From: Frankia nepalensis
GTDB taxonomy: Bacteria > Actinomycetota > Actinomycetes > Frankiales > Frankiaceae
Length of the DNA stretch: 36,687 nt
Direction: 5' to 3'
Assembly (NCBI RefSeq): GCF_016786325.1
Contig: NZ_JADWYU010000191.1
Location: 1-36,687, forward strand
This document shows positions 15,757 through 24,056 of this stretch, piece by piece. Made by a program: the position numbers and the translations under genes. Within the stretch, counting starts at the first letter, position 1, and each line of letters starts with the position of its first letter. Below the pieces are notes generated by a model. That model ran no database searches. It had not been told where the DNA came from and was given only the letters and a program-made list of their open reading frames with translations.

Positions 15757-16938
15757 TCAGCTCACGGCAGGCACCTCGAACACGACGGCGCTCGCCATGC
15801 CGCCACCGGCGCACATCGACGACACGGCCACGCCGCCACCGCGGCGACGCAACTCGTGGGTCAACGTGACGATCTGTCGGGTGCCGGTCATGGCGATCGG
15901 GTGGCCGAGGCTGCAGCCGCTGCCGAGGATGTTGACGATCTCGTCGTCGATCCCCAGCAGCTTGCAGGCGGCCGCGGGCACCGAGGCGAACGCCTCGTTG
16001 ATCTCCCAGAGCGTCACGTCCGCGATGCCGAGGCCGGCGCGCTCCAGCGCCTTCGGGATCGCCCTGACCGGGGCGAGGCCGGTCTCCGCCGGCGGGACGC
16101 CGACCGACGCCCAGGACCGGATCACCGCGAGCGGCTCGAGCCCGTTCGCCTCGGCGAACGCGCGGGAGGTGAGCACCACGGCGCCCGCGCCGTCGTTGGT
16201 GCCCGAGGCGTTGCCCGCGGTGATGCTGAAGCCCTCGATCTCGGGGTGCAGCACCTTGAGCGCGCCCAGCCTCTCCAGGCTGGTGTCGCGACGTGGGTGC
16301 TCGTCGGTGTCGAAGGAGAAGGTGGTCCCGTCACGGCGGGTCACCTCGACCGGGACGATCTCCTCCTTGAAGCTGCCCGCGTCGATGCCGGCCACCGCGC
16401 GCTGGTGCGAGCGCAGCGCCCAGGCGTCCAGGTCGTGGCGGGACAGCCCGGCCTTCACGGCGGCGTTCCAGCCGACCGTGATGGACATGTCGTAGTTGGG
16501 GGCCTCGGGTGTGTTGCGGTGGGTGGGCGAGTACCAGTCGACGACGTCGTCGGTGCCGGGCGCGCGACGCTTGGCCCGCGGCGAGGTGGACGACGAGTTC
16601 GTGCCGCCGGCGACGACGACCTTGTCCATCCCGGTCATGATCGAGGCCGCGGCCGTCTGGATCGCCGCCATGCCGGAGGCGCAGTGCCGGTTGTGGGCGA
16701 CGCCGGGGGCGTTGATGAGGCCGGCCTCGATGGCCGCGTACCTGGCGATGTCCCCACCGCCGTACAGCGCCTCGCCGAGGACGACGTCGTCGACCAGTTC
16801 CGGGTCGACGCCGGCCCGGCGGACCGCCTCGCCGACGACCAGGGTCGCCAGCTCGAACGCGTCGACGTCGTTCAGGGATCCCTTACGGGCTGTGCCCACC
16901 GGCGTGCGCGCGGTCGAGACGATCACCGCTTCATGCAT
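15757..16938 (-). CDS. Thiolase (acetyl-CoA C-acyltransferase, FadA-like)
   Basis: A 393-residue thiolase with all catalytic residues: nucleophile Cys86 in NRHCASGMAAIQ, His346 in GSGCSLGHPIAMTGTRQI and Cys376 in SSMCAGGGMASA, plus NEAFAS. It should cleave 3-ketoacyl-CoA with CoA to acetyl-CoA and a shortened acyl-CoA, the last step of a beta-oxidation turn, in the cytoplasm. The length is normal for degradative thiolases. ATG 16938 has GAGGAG about 10 bases upstream. It is a single-gene unit: operator candidate C lies 90 bp upstream, the terminator of the next operon lies between, and its own terminator follows. Confidence 0.93.
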   Translation of the reverse strand: MHEAVIVSTARTPVGTARKGSLNDVDAFELATLVVGEAVRRAGVDPELVDDVVLGEALYGGGDIARYAAIEAGLINAPGVAHNRHCASGMAAIQTAAASIMTGMDKVVVAGGTNSSSTSPRAKRRAPGTDDVVDWYSPTHRNTPEAPNYDMSITVGWNAAVKAGLSRHDLDAWALRSHQRAVAGIDAGSFKEEIVPVEVTRRDGTTFSFDTDEHPRRDTSLERLGALKVLHPEIEGFSITAGNASGTNDGAGAVVLTSRAFAEANGLEPLAVIRSWASVGVPPAETGLAPVRAIPKALERAGLGIADVTLWEINEAFASVPAAACKLLGIDDEIVNILGSGCSLGHPIAMTGTRQIVTLTHELRRRGGGVAVSSMCAGGGMASAVVFEVPAVS

Positions 16939-17027
16939 GTCTACAGCACTCCTCTACTGGCCTGGTGGGACCAGGGCCCCCGCGTGCCGGGTCAGGCATC
17001 GAGGGTGCGGGCCCAAGCATAGAAATA

Positions 17028-17043
17028 TTGACGTCGATGTCAA
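17028..17043. promoter_or_regulatory. Palindromic operator candidate, site C
   Basis: TTGACGTCGATGTCAA is palindromic except for one base pair and is the best example of the five-site motif. It lies 90 bp upstream of the thiolase ATG (minus strand) within a locally AT-rich stretch (AGAAATATTG), as expected of a promoter region. Confidence 0.7.
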
Positions 17044-17089
17044 GACAGGCCCACCTCGGACCGCGCGACATCGGTCCTCACAGCAGTGG

Positions 17090-17125
17090 GCCGCCGGCGC
17101 CGTCGACGTTGACGGCGCCGGCGGC
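17090..17125 (-). terminator. Terminator of the SDR-thioesterase operon
   Basis: Perfect 15-base inverted arms (17090-17104 and 17111-17125) flank the loop GACGTT. It begins 19 bases beyond the TesB stop on the minus strand and upstream of the thiolase promoter, the right place for a terminator separating the two units. The loop region GTCGACGTTGAC also resembles the operator core, so a regulatory role is not excluded. Confidence 0.7.
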
Positions 17126-17143
17126 GGCACTGTTCCGCCGGAG

Positions 17144-18022
17144 TTACAGGCGGTGGGTGCCGGCGGACGCCGGCGCCATCGGACGGATCATGCTGTCCTG
17201 GACGAAGGAAGCCACCAGGCCGCCATCGGCCCGGAAGACGTCGCCATGGCCGTATCCCCGGCCTCTGCCGGCGTAGGGGCTGCGGTGCGCGAGCAGCAGC
17301 CAGTCACCCGCCGGGATGGGCTCGTGGAAGGTGATCGTGTGCGAAAGCACACCGGTGGAGATGGTGCGGTGGGCCTGCGCCTGCCCGACGCCGGCGTGCG
17401 GCCGCATGGCCGTCCCGATGAGGAAGCCGTCCGTGCCGAACGCCAGCAGCGCCTGGGCGCTGCCCGCGTCGTCTGGCGCGCCCGGCCAGCGCGTCCACAC
17501 GTCGAGCTCGGCCGGGCCGACGGCCTCCGGGTCGGAGATGTCGACCCCGCCGACGACGCTGACCTGCCAGGTCCCGGGCGGGTCGTCGGCGCCCTGGCCG
17601 CCGTGCCCGCCGAGCCCGGCGGTGTCCTCGGCCCCCGGCTTCGGCGGCTCCAGGCCCGGCCGGGTGTCGCCGTGCCGGATGAAGTCCGGATCGTCGGCGG
17701 ACAGCAGCACGGTCGACTGGGAGATGACCTTGCCGCCCTGGCTGATCGTGACCGCGCTGCTGGCCATGCTGCGGCCGGAGTGCAGCCGCGTCACCGCGAT
17801 GTCGAGCGGCGTGTCGGGCCGGCCAGGCCGGGCGAAGACGGTGTGCAGGGTCTTGACCGTCTTGCCGTTCTGGCCGGCCAGAGCCGCGGCGATCGACTGG
17901 GCGAGCAGTTGGCCGCCGAAGACCACCACCGGGTTGGGCGAGGGGATGCTGTTCGCGCGGTAGAGGTCCTCGCCGACCGGTTCTAAGACCAGTGAGCCGA
18001 GAACCGCGTCAACGGTGAACAC
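17144..18022 (-). CDS. tesB: Acyl-CoA thioesterase II (TesB family)
   Basis: A 292-residue double-hotdog thioesterase. The N-terminal hotdog has VVFGGQLLAQSIAAAL, HTVFARPGRPDTPLDI and HSGRSMASSAVTISQGGKV. The C-terminal hotdog has TDGFLIGTAMRPH, SHTITFHEPIPAGDWLLLAH, the RGRGYGHGDVFRADG segment and a VASFVQDSMIR end with the expected Gln. It hydrolyses acyl-CoA to acid and CoA, and in catabolic clusters it probably frees CoA from stalled intermediates. A Gly/Pro-rich insertion (about residues 118-150) separates the halves. GTG 18022 starts 7 bases after the stop of the upstream SDR, so the two form an operon controlled by site D. Confidence 0.92.
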   Translation of the reverse strand: MFTVDAVLGSLVLEPVGEDLYRANSIPSPNPVVVFGGQLLAQSIAAALAGQNGKTVKTLHTVFARPGRPDTPLDIAVTRLHSGRSMASSAVTISQGGKVISQSTVLLSADDPDFIRHGDTRPGLEPPKPGAEDTAGLGGHGGQGADDPPGTWQVSVVGGVDISDPEAVGPAELDVWTRWPGAPDDAGSAQALLAFGTDGFLIGTAMRPHAGVGQAQAHRTISTGVLSHTITFHEPIPAGDWLLLAHRSPYAGRGRGYGHGDVFRADGGLVASFVQDSMIRPMAPASAGTHRL

Positions 18023-18029
18023 GGCCGGG

Positions 18030-18806
18030 CTACTTGGCCGGGAAGCGCAGAGCGCCGTCGAGGCGAATGTTCTCGCCGTTGAGGTACGGGTTGCGGGCGA
18101 TCGACTCGACCAGCAGCGCGAACTCCTCCGGCCGGCCCAGCCGCTTCGGGAAGACGATGTCCTTGGTGAGGGCCGCCAGCATCTCCGGGCGGACGCTCTC
18201 CATCTTCGGGGTGCCCATCGTGCCGGGGGCGATGCCGCATACCCGGACGCCCAGCGGCGCGAGGTCGCGGGCCATCGGCAGCGTCATGCCCAGGACCGCG
18301 GCCTTGGCCGCGCCGTAGGCGATCTGGCCGGTCTGGCCCTCGAGGCCGGCGAGCGAGCCGACGTTGACGATGACGCCACGCTGGCCGAACTCGTCCGGCT
18401 CGTTGTCGGCGAAGGCGCCGGCGGCGACGAGGCGGCTCACGTTGAAGGTGCCGGTCGCGTTCATCGCCAGCGTGTCCACGAACACGTTCTTGTCGTGCGG
18501 GGTGTTGCCCTTGCCGACGGTCCGGCCGCCGCCGGTCGCGCCGCCGGCGACGTTGACCAGCAGCGAGATCGTGCCGAGCGCCTTGCCAGCCGCGATGGCG
18601 GCCGCCACGTCGTCGTCGATCGTCGTGTCGCCGCCGACCGCCGTGACCTGGCTGTCGTCGAACTCCTTGGCGACCGCCTCCGCGGCGTCCGGGAACTTGT
18701 CGACGATCACGACCTTCATGCCGAGGCCGACGAGGTGGCGCACCGTCGCCGCGCCGAGCCCGCCGCCGCCGCCGGTCACGATCGCTACGCGTCCGTTCAG
18801 GTCCAA
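18030..18806 (-). CDS. SDR-family oxidoreductase (3-hydroxyacyl-CoA dehydrogenase-like)
   Basis: A 258-residue SDR of the type-10 17-beta-hydroxysteroid dehydrogenase style: TGGGGGLGAATVRHL for the cofactor, VDKFPDAA (Asp after strand 2, indicating NAD), NVAGG in place of NNAG, VGSLAG and YGAAKAAVLGMTLPMARDL (Tyr/Lys), and the closing IARNPYLNGENIRLDGALRF, characteristic of this subgroup. It probably oxidises 3-hydroxyacyl-CoA or a steroid-like hydroxyl with NAD. The start is TTG 18806, supported by GAAGGG 8 bases upstream. It is the first gene of a two-gene operon with tesB and is divergent from the LLM gene across operator candidate D. Confidence 0.88.
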   Translation of the reverse strand: MDLNGRVAIVTGGGGGLGAATVRHLVGLGMKVVIVDKFPDAAEAVAKEFDDSQVTAVGGDTTIDDDVAAAIAAGKALGTISLLVNVAGGATGGGRTVGKGNTPHDKNVFVDTLAMNATGTFNVSRLVAAGAFADNEPDEFGQRGVIVNVGSLAGLEGQTGQIAYGAAKAAVLGMTLPMARDLAPLGVRVCGIAPGTMGTPKMESVRPEMLAALTKDIVFPKRLGRPEEFALLVESIARNPYLNGENIRLDGALRFPAK

Positions 18807-18845
18807 CGTCCCAACCCTTCTACGTGTGTACGGGCCTCGACCGTA

Positions 18846-18861
18846 CTGACACCGACGTCAA
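18846..18861. promoter_or_regulatory. Palindromic operator candidate, site D
   Basis: CTGACACCGACGTCAA matches the shared consensus at most positions (right arm CGACGTCAA intact). It sits in the 120-bp divergent gap between the SDR-tesB operon (start 18806) and the LLM gene (start 18927), so one bound repressor could silence both directions. Confidence 0.6.
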
Positions 18862-18926
18862 TGTTGGTACACTCACGCCCCGTGACGGTCGCCGAATGTG
18901 ATGGCCGCCACGGAGGGAGTAGCCAG

Positions 18927-19952
18927 GTGGCGATCTTCACGATGCGGTTCGATTTCCGCAACCCGCCGATAGCTGGAACCAGCATGGCCGAGCGCTACCA
19001 GGCGGCGCTCGAGATGGCCGAGTGGGCCGACCGGCTGGGCTTCTACAGCGTCGCGGTGTCGGAGCACCACACCTCGGACGACGGGTACCTGCCGAGCCCG
19101 CTGACCATGTCGGCCGCGCTCGCGGCCCGGACCAGGAACGTCCGGATCATGGTCGCCGCCCTGATCGCGCCGTTCTACGACCCGCTGCGGCTCGCCGAGG
19201 ACACCGCCGTCCTCGACCATCTGTCCGCGGGCCGCTTCGACCTGGTACTGGCCGGAGGCTACGTGCCGGCCGAGTTCGAGATGCTGGGTGTTCCGTCCAA
19301 GGAGCGCGCCAGGCGAGTGACCGAGGTCATCCAGACGCTGCGCCAGGCCTGGACCGGGGAGCCGTTCGAGTACCGAGGGCGCACCGTGCGGGTCACCCCG
19401 GCGGCGTACTCCCCCAAGGGACCCGGCATCACCATGGGCGGCAGCTCCGAGGCCGCCGCCCGGCGCGCGGCGCGCCTGGAGATCGGGTTCACCCCGACCG
19501 ACGGCGGTTGCTGGGAGCACTACCGCGACGAGACCATCAAGCTGGGACGGCCCGATCCCGGGCCGCACTTCGGCCGTTCCGGCACCTTCACCCACGTCGC
19601 CAGAGACGTCGACGCGGGCTGGGAGCAGATCGCGCCATACGCGATGCACGAGACCAACGCCTACGGGGCCTGGATCGCCGCCGGCGGGCCCGGTGCCGCG
19701 ACCACCGTCTTCAGGCCCTGCGAGTCGGCGGACGAGCTGCGCGCGACCGGCCAGTACCGGGTGCTGACTCCGGAGCAGTTCACCGAGGAACTGCGCGCCC
19801 AGGGCCCGTTCGCCCTGGGCATCCTGACCCCGATGATGGGCGGCATCCCGCCCGCTATCGCCTGGGAGAGCCTGAAGCTGATCGAGAACGAGGTCATCCC
19901 CAACCTGACCGAGCCGGCCGAGGCGAAGGTCCACCCCGCCGCCGGCCGCTAG
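18927..19952 (+). CDS. LLM-class flavin-dependent oxidoreductase
   Basis: A 341-residue luciferase-like monooxygenase-family protein. It has the family hallmarks AEWADRLGFYSVAVSEHHTSDD (the EHH after strand 2), RIMVAALIAPFYDPLRLAEDTAVLDHLSAGRFDLVLAGGY and a GGSSEAAARRAARL segment. Members use reduced FMN or F420 to oxygenate or reduce substrates; the cofactor cannot be decided from sequence alone. The start is GTG 18927, set by GGAGGGAG 7 bases upstream; the frame is open much further upstream, but that part lies across the operator and the divergent gene. Probably controlled with the SDR-tesB operon from site D. Confidence 0.87.
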   Translation: MAIFTMRFDFRNPPIAGTSMAERYQAALEMAEWADRLGFYSVAVSEHHTSDDGYLPSPLTMSAALAARTRNVRIMVAALIAPFYDPLRLAEDTAVLDHLSAGRFDLVLAGGYVPAEFEMLGVPSKERARRVTEVIQTLRQAWTGEPFEYRGRTVRVTPAAYSPKGPGITMGGSSEAAARRAARLEIGFTPTDGGCWEHYRDETIKLGRPDPGPHFGRSGTFTHVARDVDAGWEQIAPYAMHETNAYGAWIAAGGPGAATTVFRPCESADELRATGQYRVLTPEQFTEELRAQGPFALGILTPMMGGIPPAIAWESLKLIENEVIPNLTEPAEAKVHPAAGR

Positions 19953-19983
19953 TCGTCCTCTTTGGCACTCGCTTGATTTGCCC

Positions 19984-20008
19984 GAGACGGGAATGTAGTT
20001 TTCGTCTC
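19984..20008. promoter_or_regulatory. Inverted repeat upstream of the P450 gene
   Basis: GAGACGGGAA (19984-19993) and TTTTCGTCTC (19999-20008) are inverted arms with two mismatches and five bases between. They lie in the only AT-richer part of the 344-bp gap (19953-20296) that separates the LLM gene from the P450 gene. It may be an operator or promoter element for the P450; the rest of the gap is GC-rich and shows no gene. Confidence 0.4.
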
Positions 20009-20296
20009 AGTAGGGGGCATAACGGGTCGTCGACGACGGAGGCTGCATCACAAGCTGGCATCGTCGGGTTTCCATACCTGTCGGCCTATGGCCTGGCTCG
20101 TCAGGAGTAATCACAATCAACTGGGGCCCGCTTGCGGCCCCGGTTGGCGGGGCGTTGCGCACGCCCCATGCCGCCCGCGCGGGGGTGCCCCACACCCCGC
20201 GGCGGCGCGGACCGGTTGGAGCGCCACGGCCATGCCGAGCGGGCGCGTCCAGCCGGCGGATCTTATCGTTTCTGCCCTGGAGTGAAGGTCGCGACC

Positions 20297-21481
20297 GTGA
20301 CGGAACTGTACTGGGACCCGTACGACAAGGTGATCGACGTCAACCCGTATCCGGTGTGGCACCGGATGCGTGACGAGTCGCCGGTGTACTTCAACGAGAA
20401 GTTCGGCTTCTACGCGTTCTCCCGGCACGCCGACGTCGACGACGCGAGCCTCGACCCGGAGACCTACAGCTCGGCCTACGGCACGGTGCTGGAGATCATG
20501 GGCGACCAGCCGTACGACAACGGCATGATCATCTTCACCGACCCGCCGTCGCACACGATGATGCGCGTGCTGGTGTCCCGCGGCTTCACCCCGCGGCGGA
20601 TCGCGAAGCTCGAGGAGCACATCCGCGCGCTGTCCGCCCAGCTGCTCGACCCGTTCGTCGGCACCAGCGGGTTCGACTTCGTCCAGGACTTCTCCGCGAT
20701 CCTGCCGTCGATGGTCATCTCCGAGCTGATCGGCGTCGACCCGGCGGACCGCGAGGAGGTCCGCAAGCTGATCGACACGACGTTCCACATCGACCCGGAG
20801 AAGGGGATGCTCAACGACATCTCCTTCGGGGCCCAGATCAAGCTGCACGAGTACTTCGGCGCGCAGATCGAAGAACGGCGCAAGAACCCGCGCGAGGACG
20901 TGATGACCGCGCTCACCGAGGCCGAGATCGGCACGGCCGAGGGCACCCGCCGGCTCACCACCAAGGAGGCCTCGGACTTCACCAACCTCCTGGTCAGCGC
21001 CGGCACCGAGACCGTCGCCCGGCTGCTCGGCTGGGCCTGCGCGCTGCTGGCCAAGCACCCCGAGCAGCGCGCCGCGCTGGCCGCGGACTCGTCGCTGCTC
21101 CCGGGCGCCGTCGAGGAGACGCTGCGCTTCGAGGCGCCGTCCCCCGTGCAGGGCCGCACCACCACCAAGGAGGTGGAGCTGCACGGCGTGACCATCCCGG
21201 AGCACTCCAAGGTGCTGCTGCTGACCGCCTCGGCCAACCGGGACGAGCGCAAGTACCCCGGCGCCGACACGTACGACATCCGGCGCAAGTTCGACAGCCA
21301 CACCAGCTTCGGCCACGGCCCGCACTTCTGCCTGGGTGCCTCGCTCGCCCGCATGGAGGGCCGGGTCGCGCTGGAGGAGGTTCTCAAGCGGTTCCCGACC
21401 TGGGAGATCGACCACGACAACGTGCACCGGCTGCACACCAGCACGGTCCGCGGCTACGAGAAGCTGCCCGTTCTGATCTGA
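20297..21481 (+). CDS. Cytochrome P450
   Basis: A 394-residue soluble bacterial P450. It shows the I-helix oxygen-binding stretch LLVSAGTETVARLLGWA, the K-helix ExxR (EETLRFEAP), and the haem loop FGHGPHFCLGASLARMEG with Cys345 as the iron ligand. It inserts oxygen into a C-H or C=C bond using electrons from a ferredoxin; no ferredoxin or reductase gene is in the window, so partners must come from elsewhere. The start is GTG 20297, with AAGG 8 bases upstream; GTG 20282 in the same frame is possible. The longer frame back to 20132 is unlike any P450 N-terminus. The CYP family is not assigned. Followed by a strong terminator, so monocistronic. Confidence 0.92.
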   Translation: MTELYWDPYDKVIDVNPYPVWHRMRDESPVYFNEKFGFYAFSRHADVDDASLDPETYSSAYGTVLEIMGDQPYDNGMIIFTDPPSHTMMRVLVSRGFTPRRIAKLEEHIRALSAQLLDPFVGTSGFDFVQDFSAILPSMVISELIGVDPADREEVRKLIDTTFHIDPEKGMLNDISFGAQIKLHEYFGAQIEERRKNPREDVMTALTEAEIGTAEGTRRLTTKEASDFTNLLVSAGTETVARLLGWACALLAKHPEQRAALAADSSLLPGAVEETLRFEAPSPVQGRTTTKEVELHGVTIPEHSKVLLLTASANRDERKYPGADTYDIRRKFDSHTSFGHGPHFCLGASLARMEGRVALEEVLKRFPTWEIDHDNVHRLHTSTVRGYEKLPVLI

Positions 21482-21498
21482 CGCCGCGCCGCGACCAT

Positions 21499-21535
21499 GG
21501 CCGCCGGTTCGCCCGCCCCGGGCGAGCCGGCGGCC
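21499..21535 (+). terminator. Terminator of the P450 gene
   Basis: GGCCGCCGG and CCGGCGGCC (21499-21507, 21527-21535) form a 9-bp stem that continues, after one T-G pair, with TCGCCC/GGGCGA around a five-base loop. It starts 18 bases after the P450 stop and is followed by TTCGT. Confidence 0.8.
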
Positions 21536-21611
21536 TTCGTCTGAGTGAGGCCGACATCCGTCCCGAGCTCGCCGCCTTCCCGCGGTAGCCAGCTCGGCTA
21601 GATTGCCGGGC

Positions 21612-22169
21612 GTGGGACGGTTCGTGGCCCTGCTCCGGGGGATCAACGTCGGTGGCAAGAACCTGATCCGGATGCCGGACCTGGCTGCCTGCTTCACCGA
21701 GGCGGGATACGCCGACGTGCGTACTTACATCCAGAGCGGCAACGTGCTCTTCGGCGCTGACCGCGACGAGCGCCCGGTCAGCGGCCAGGCGCTCGAGCGC
21801 GCGATCGAGGATGCCCTGACCGCCACCTTCGACCTGCGGCTGCGGGTCGTCGTCCGCTCCCACACGGAGCTGACCGCCACGGTCGCGTCGGCGCCCGACG
21901 GCTTCGGCTGGCCCGACCGCCGCTGCGACGTGCTCTTCCTCAAGCACCCGGCGACCGCCGACGAGGCCCTCGCCGCGCTGCCCGACCTCGCTGAGGGAGT
22001 CGACCGGGTCTGGCCCGGCCCGGACGCGCTCTACTTCGCCCGGCTGACCGCGAAGGCCACCCGGAGCCGGCTGAACCGTGTCATCGGCGCGCCGATCTAC
22101 CAGCAGATGACCATCCGCAACTGGAACACCACGTCCAAGCTGCTCGCCCTCCTCGACGGGCAGCCCTGA
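21612..22169 (+). CDS. DUF1697 family protein
   Basis: A 185-residue protein opening with FVALLRGINVGGKNLIRMPD and continuing with TYIQSGNVLF, the two defining blocks of DUF1697, and ending with MTIRNWNTTSKLLALL, its usual C-terminal block. The biochemical role of the family is unknown. It is an ordinary soluble chromosomal protein in many actinobacteria and is probably unrelated to the catabolic genes around it. GTG 21612 was chosen because it gives the usual N-terminus; a TTG at 21603 is also possible, and neither has a good Shine-Dalgarno sequence. Confidence 0.88.
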   Translation: MGRFVALLRGINVGGKNLIRMPDLAACFTEAGYADVRTYIQSGNVLFGADRDERPVSGQALERAIEDALTATFDLRLRVVVRSHTELTATVASAPDGFGWPDRRCDVLFLKHPATADEALAALPDLAEGVDRVWPGPDALYFARLTAKATRSRLNRVIGAPIYQQMTIRNWNTTSKLLALLDGQP

Positions 22170-22376
22170 CCCGGGCCGGCGTTCCGCGCCCGGACCGCGC
22201 CCGGCGGCGCCGGGCACACCCACAGCCAGCCTCGGACGACGGTGCCGGTCTCCGCACGGCCGCGCACTCGTCCTGTCCGACATGACGGGCGTTCCTGTCC
22301 GACGTCAGCGGGCCGGCGAACGCCGTTGCGTGCCCCTCACGCCTGACAGGACACGCGCGAGACGGGGCTGAGGCCA

Positions 22377-22400
22377 GGCGGCCCCGGCTGGCGGGCCGCC
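22377..22400. terminator. Stem-loop between convergent genes
   Basis: GGCGGCCC (22377-22384) and GGGCCGCC (22393-22400) pair perfectly over 8 bp with an 8-base loop, in the 270-bp gap between the DUF1697 gene and the convergent thiolase-like gene. It could end either transcript. The rest of the gap holds a short imperfect direct repeat of CCTGTCCGAC near 22272-22305 and no gene. Confidence 0.5.
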
Positions 22401-22439
22401 CGGCCCAGGAGGTGGACCGGGCGGGCGCCCGCTCTGAGG

Positions 22440-23585
22440 TCAGGTGGAGAGGATGGCGACGCCGGCGGTGCCGGGGGCGCCGTAGAGCTGGCCGTAGCCG
22501 ACGCGCGGGGTGCCGGGGACCTGGCGGTCGCCGGCGGTGCCGCGCAACTGCTGGGTGAGCTCGTAGACCTGGCGCAGGCCGGAGGCGCCGATCGGCTCGC
22601 CGTTCGCGATGAGGCCGCCGTCGGTGTTCACCGGGATGCTGCCGCCGATCTCGGTGGCCCCCTCGGCGTACAGGCGCTCCTGCTCGCCGTCCTTGCACAG
22701 GCCGTTCTCGGCGAGGTGGATCACCTCCGCGCCGGCGTCGGTGTCCTGTAGCTGGGCGACGTCGACGTCGTCGGGCCCGAGGCCCGCCATCTCGTAGGCG
22801 GCCCGGGAGGCGAAGACGGTCGGCGCGTCGGCCCGCTGAAGCGGCAGCCATGGGCTGTGGACCTCGAAGGCGCCGAGCTTGCGGGTCCGCACGACCGACG
22901 CCTTCAGGTAGATCGGCTTGCTGGTGTACCTGTGCGCGACGCTCGCCCTGCACAGGATCACGGCCGCCGCGCCCTCATCGGGCGAACAGAACATGTACTG
23001 CGTCAGCGGGTCGTTCACCATCCGCGAGGTGAGGATCTTCTCCTCGCTCATCGGGGTGCGCCGGAACGCCAACGGGCTGATCGACCCGTTGCGGTAGTTC
23101 TTCGCCGCGACCTTCGCCAGCGTCCGCGGAGAGATCCCGTGGTCGTACATGTACCGCTGGATCTTCATGGCGAAGAACTTGGGGGTGAGGAACAGGCCGG
23201 TCTCGCCGTACCAGGCCGGCAGGCCGTACTCCTCCGAGTAGGAGGCGAAGGCGCCGGTCGGGTGCTTGTCCATGCCGACCGCGATGCCGAGGTCGTACTC
23301 GCCGAGGCGGATCGTGTTCGCCGCCTGGGTCAGCGCGCTCGCCGCGGTGGCGCAGCCGTTGTAGACGTCGGTGATCGGGATCCCGGTAAGGCCGAGGAAG
23401 TTGATGACCGCGTCCGGGTTGTCCACCTCGAAGCTGCCCGCGAACCCGAACTGGATCTGCTTCCACTCCAGGCCCGCGTCGGTCAGCGCCGCGCGCACCG
23501 CCTGGGCGCCGAGCTGGATGGCTGTCTGCCCGGGGAAACGGCCGAAGGGCGTCCTGCCGACGCCGATGATCGCAACATCGTCCAT
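22440..23585 (-). CDS. Thiolase-superfamily lipid-transfer protein (DUF35 partner)
   Basis: A 381-residue thiolase-like protein of the lipid-transfer-protein group. The nucleophile position is kept (Cys78 in VYNGCATAASAL), but the usual GHP histidine motif reads NGEPIGASGLRQVYE, with Glu330 in place of His, and the terminal Cys-Gly motif is replaced by YGAPGTAGVAIL. That makes ordinary thiolysis doubtful and favours another C-C cleavage or a carrier role, as for Ltp-type aldolases that need a DUF35 partner. That partner is the upstream gene, 10 bases away, in the same operon. ATG 23585 has GAGG 8 bases upstream. The operon is preceded by operator candidate E. Confidence 0.88.
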   Translation of the reverse strand: MDDVAIIGVGRTPFGRFPGQTAIQLGAQAVRAALTDAGLEWKQIQFGFAGSFEVDNPDAVINFLGLTGIPITDVYNGCATAASALTQAANTIRLGEYDLGIAVGMDKHPTGAFASYSEEYGLPAWYGETGLFLTPKFFAMKIQRYMYDHGISPRTLAKVAAKNYRNGSISPLAFRRTPMSEEKILTSRMVNDPLTQYMFCSPDEGAAAVILCRASVAHRYTSKPIYLKASVVRTRKLGAFEVHSPWLPLQRADAPTVFASRAAYEMAGLGPDDVDVAQLQDTDAGAEVIHLAENGLCKDGEQERLYAEGATEIGGSIPVNTDGGLIANGEPIGASGLRQVYELTQQLRGTAGDRQVPGTPRVGYGQLYGAPGTAGVAILST

Positions 23586-23595
23586 GGCGGCCGCC

Positions 23596-24036
23596 TCAGT
23601 TCTTTCCGGCAGAGTTCTCGACGGGACGGAAGGCGTAGGTCAGCACCTCGGTGCCGTCGGCGTCCGTGGCGAAGGGGACGACGGTCAGCTCCATCTCCTG
23701 GCCGATCTCGAGCGGCTCGTCGACGCCGCCCGTGAGCCGGGCCTCGACCCGGGCCTCCGGAAGTTCGATGTACCCGACGCCGTAACCGACGAAGTCCGCC
23801 GCGGCCTCGGTACCGAGGTAGGGCGGGTTCTTCGGCTGGAACCGCTGCCGGGTCCACGTCCACAGCGTGCCCCGCGTGGACAGCCGGGTCTCGGCGACGT
23901 CCAGGGACCCGCAGTTCGGGCAGTTCGGGTACGCGGGGAACGCGACCAGGTCACAGACCTGGCACTTCGACCCGATGAGCCGGGGCTCGTCCGACGGCCA
24001 GTCGAACAGGCCCTCCGCGACGACGCGCTGAGCCAA
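23596..24036 (-). CDS. DUF35 zinc-ribbon/OB-fold protein
   Basis: A 146-residue DUF35 protein with a rubredoxin-like zinc ribbon of four cysteines (Cys25, Cys28, Cys39, Cys42 in KCQVCD and NCPNC), then an OB-fold (RGTLWTWTRQRF onwards) and a closing VLTYAFRP. Such proteins bind acyl-CoA and form complexes with thiolase-like partners, here the downstream gene. I place the start at TTG 24036 because GGAGGAGGGGG lies just upstream. An ATG at 24063 is in frame but would put that Shine-Dalgarno sequence inside the gene and would overlap the operator palindrome at 24057-24072. Confidence 0.86.
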   Translation of the reverse strand: MAQRVVAEGLFDWPSDEPRLIGSKCQVCDLVAFPAYPNCPNCGSLDVAETRLSTRGTLWTWTRQRFQPKNPPYLGTEAAADFVGYGVGYIELPEARVEARLTGGVDEPLEIGQEMELTVVPFATDADGTEVLTYAFRPVENSAGKN

Positions 24037-24056
24037 GGCTGCCCCCTCCTCCGATA

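Noticed and set aside
15388-17022. 544-codon plus-strand frame over the gap and the thiolase gene
   Set aside because: No recognisable domain, no ribosome-binding site, and most of it is antisense to an intact thiolase.
18015-18926. N-terminal extension of the LLM protein back to 18015
   Set aside because: It is antisense to the SDR gene and crosses the operator; GTG 18927 has a strong Shine-Dalgarno sequence and gives the normal protein start.
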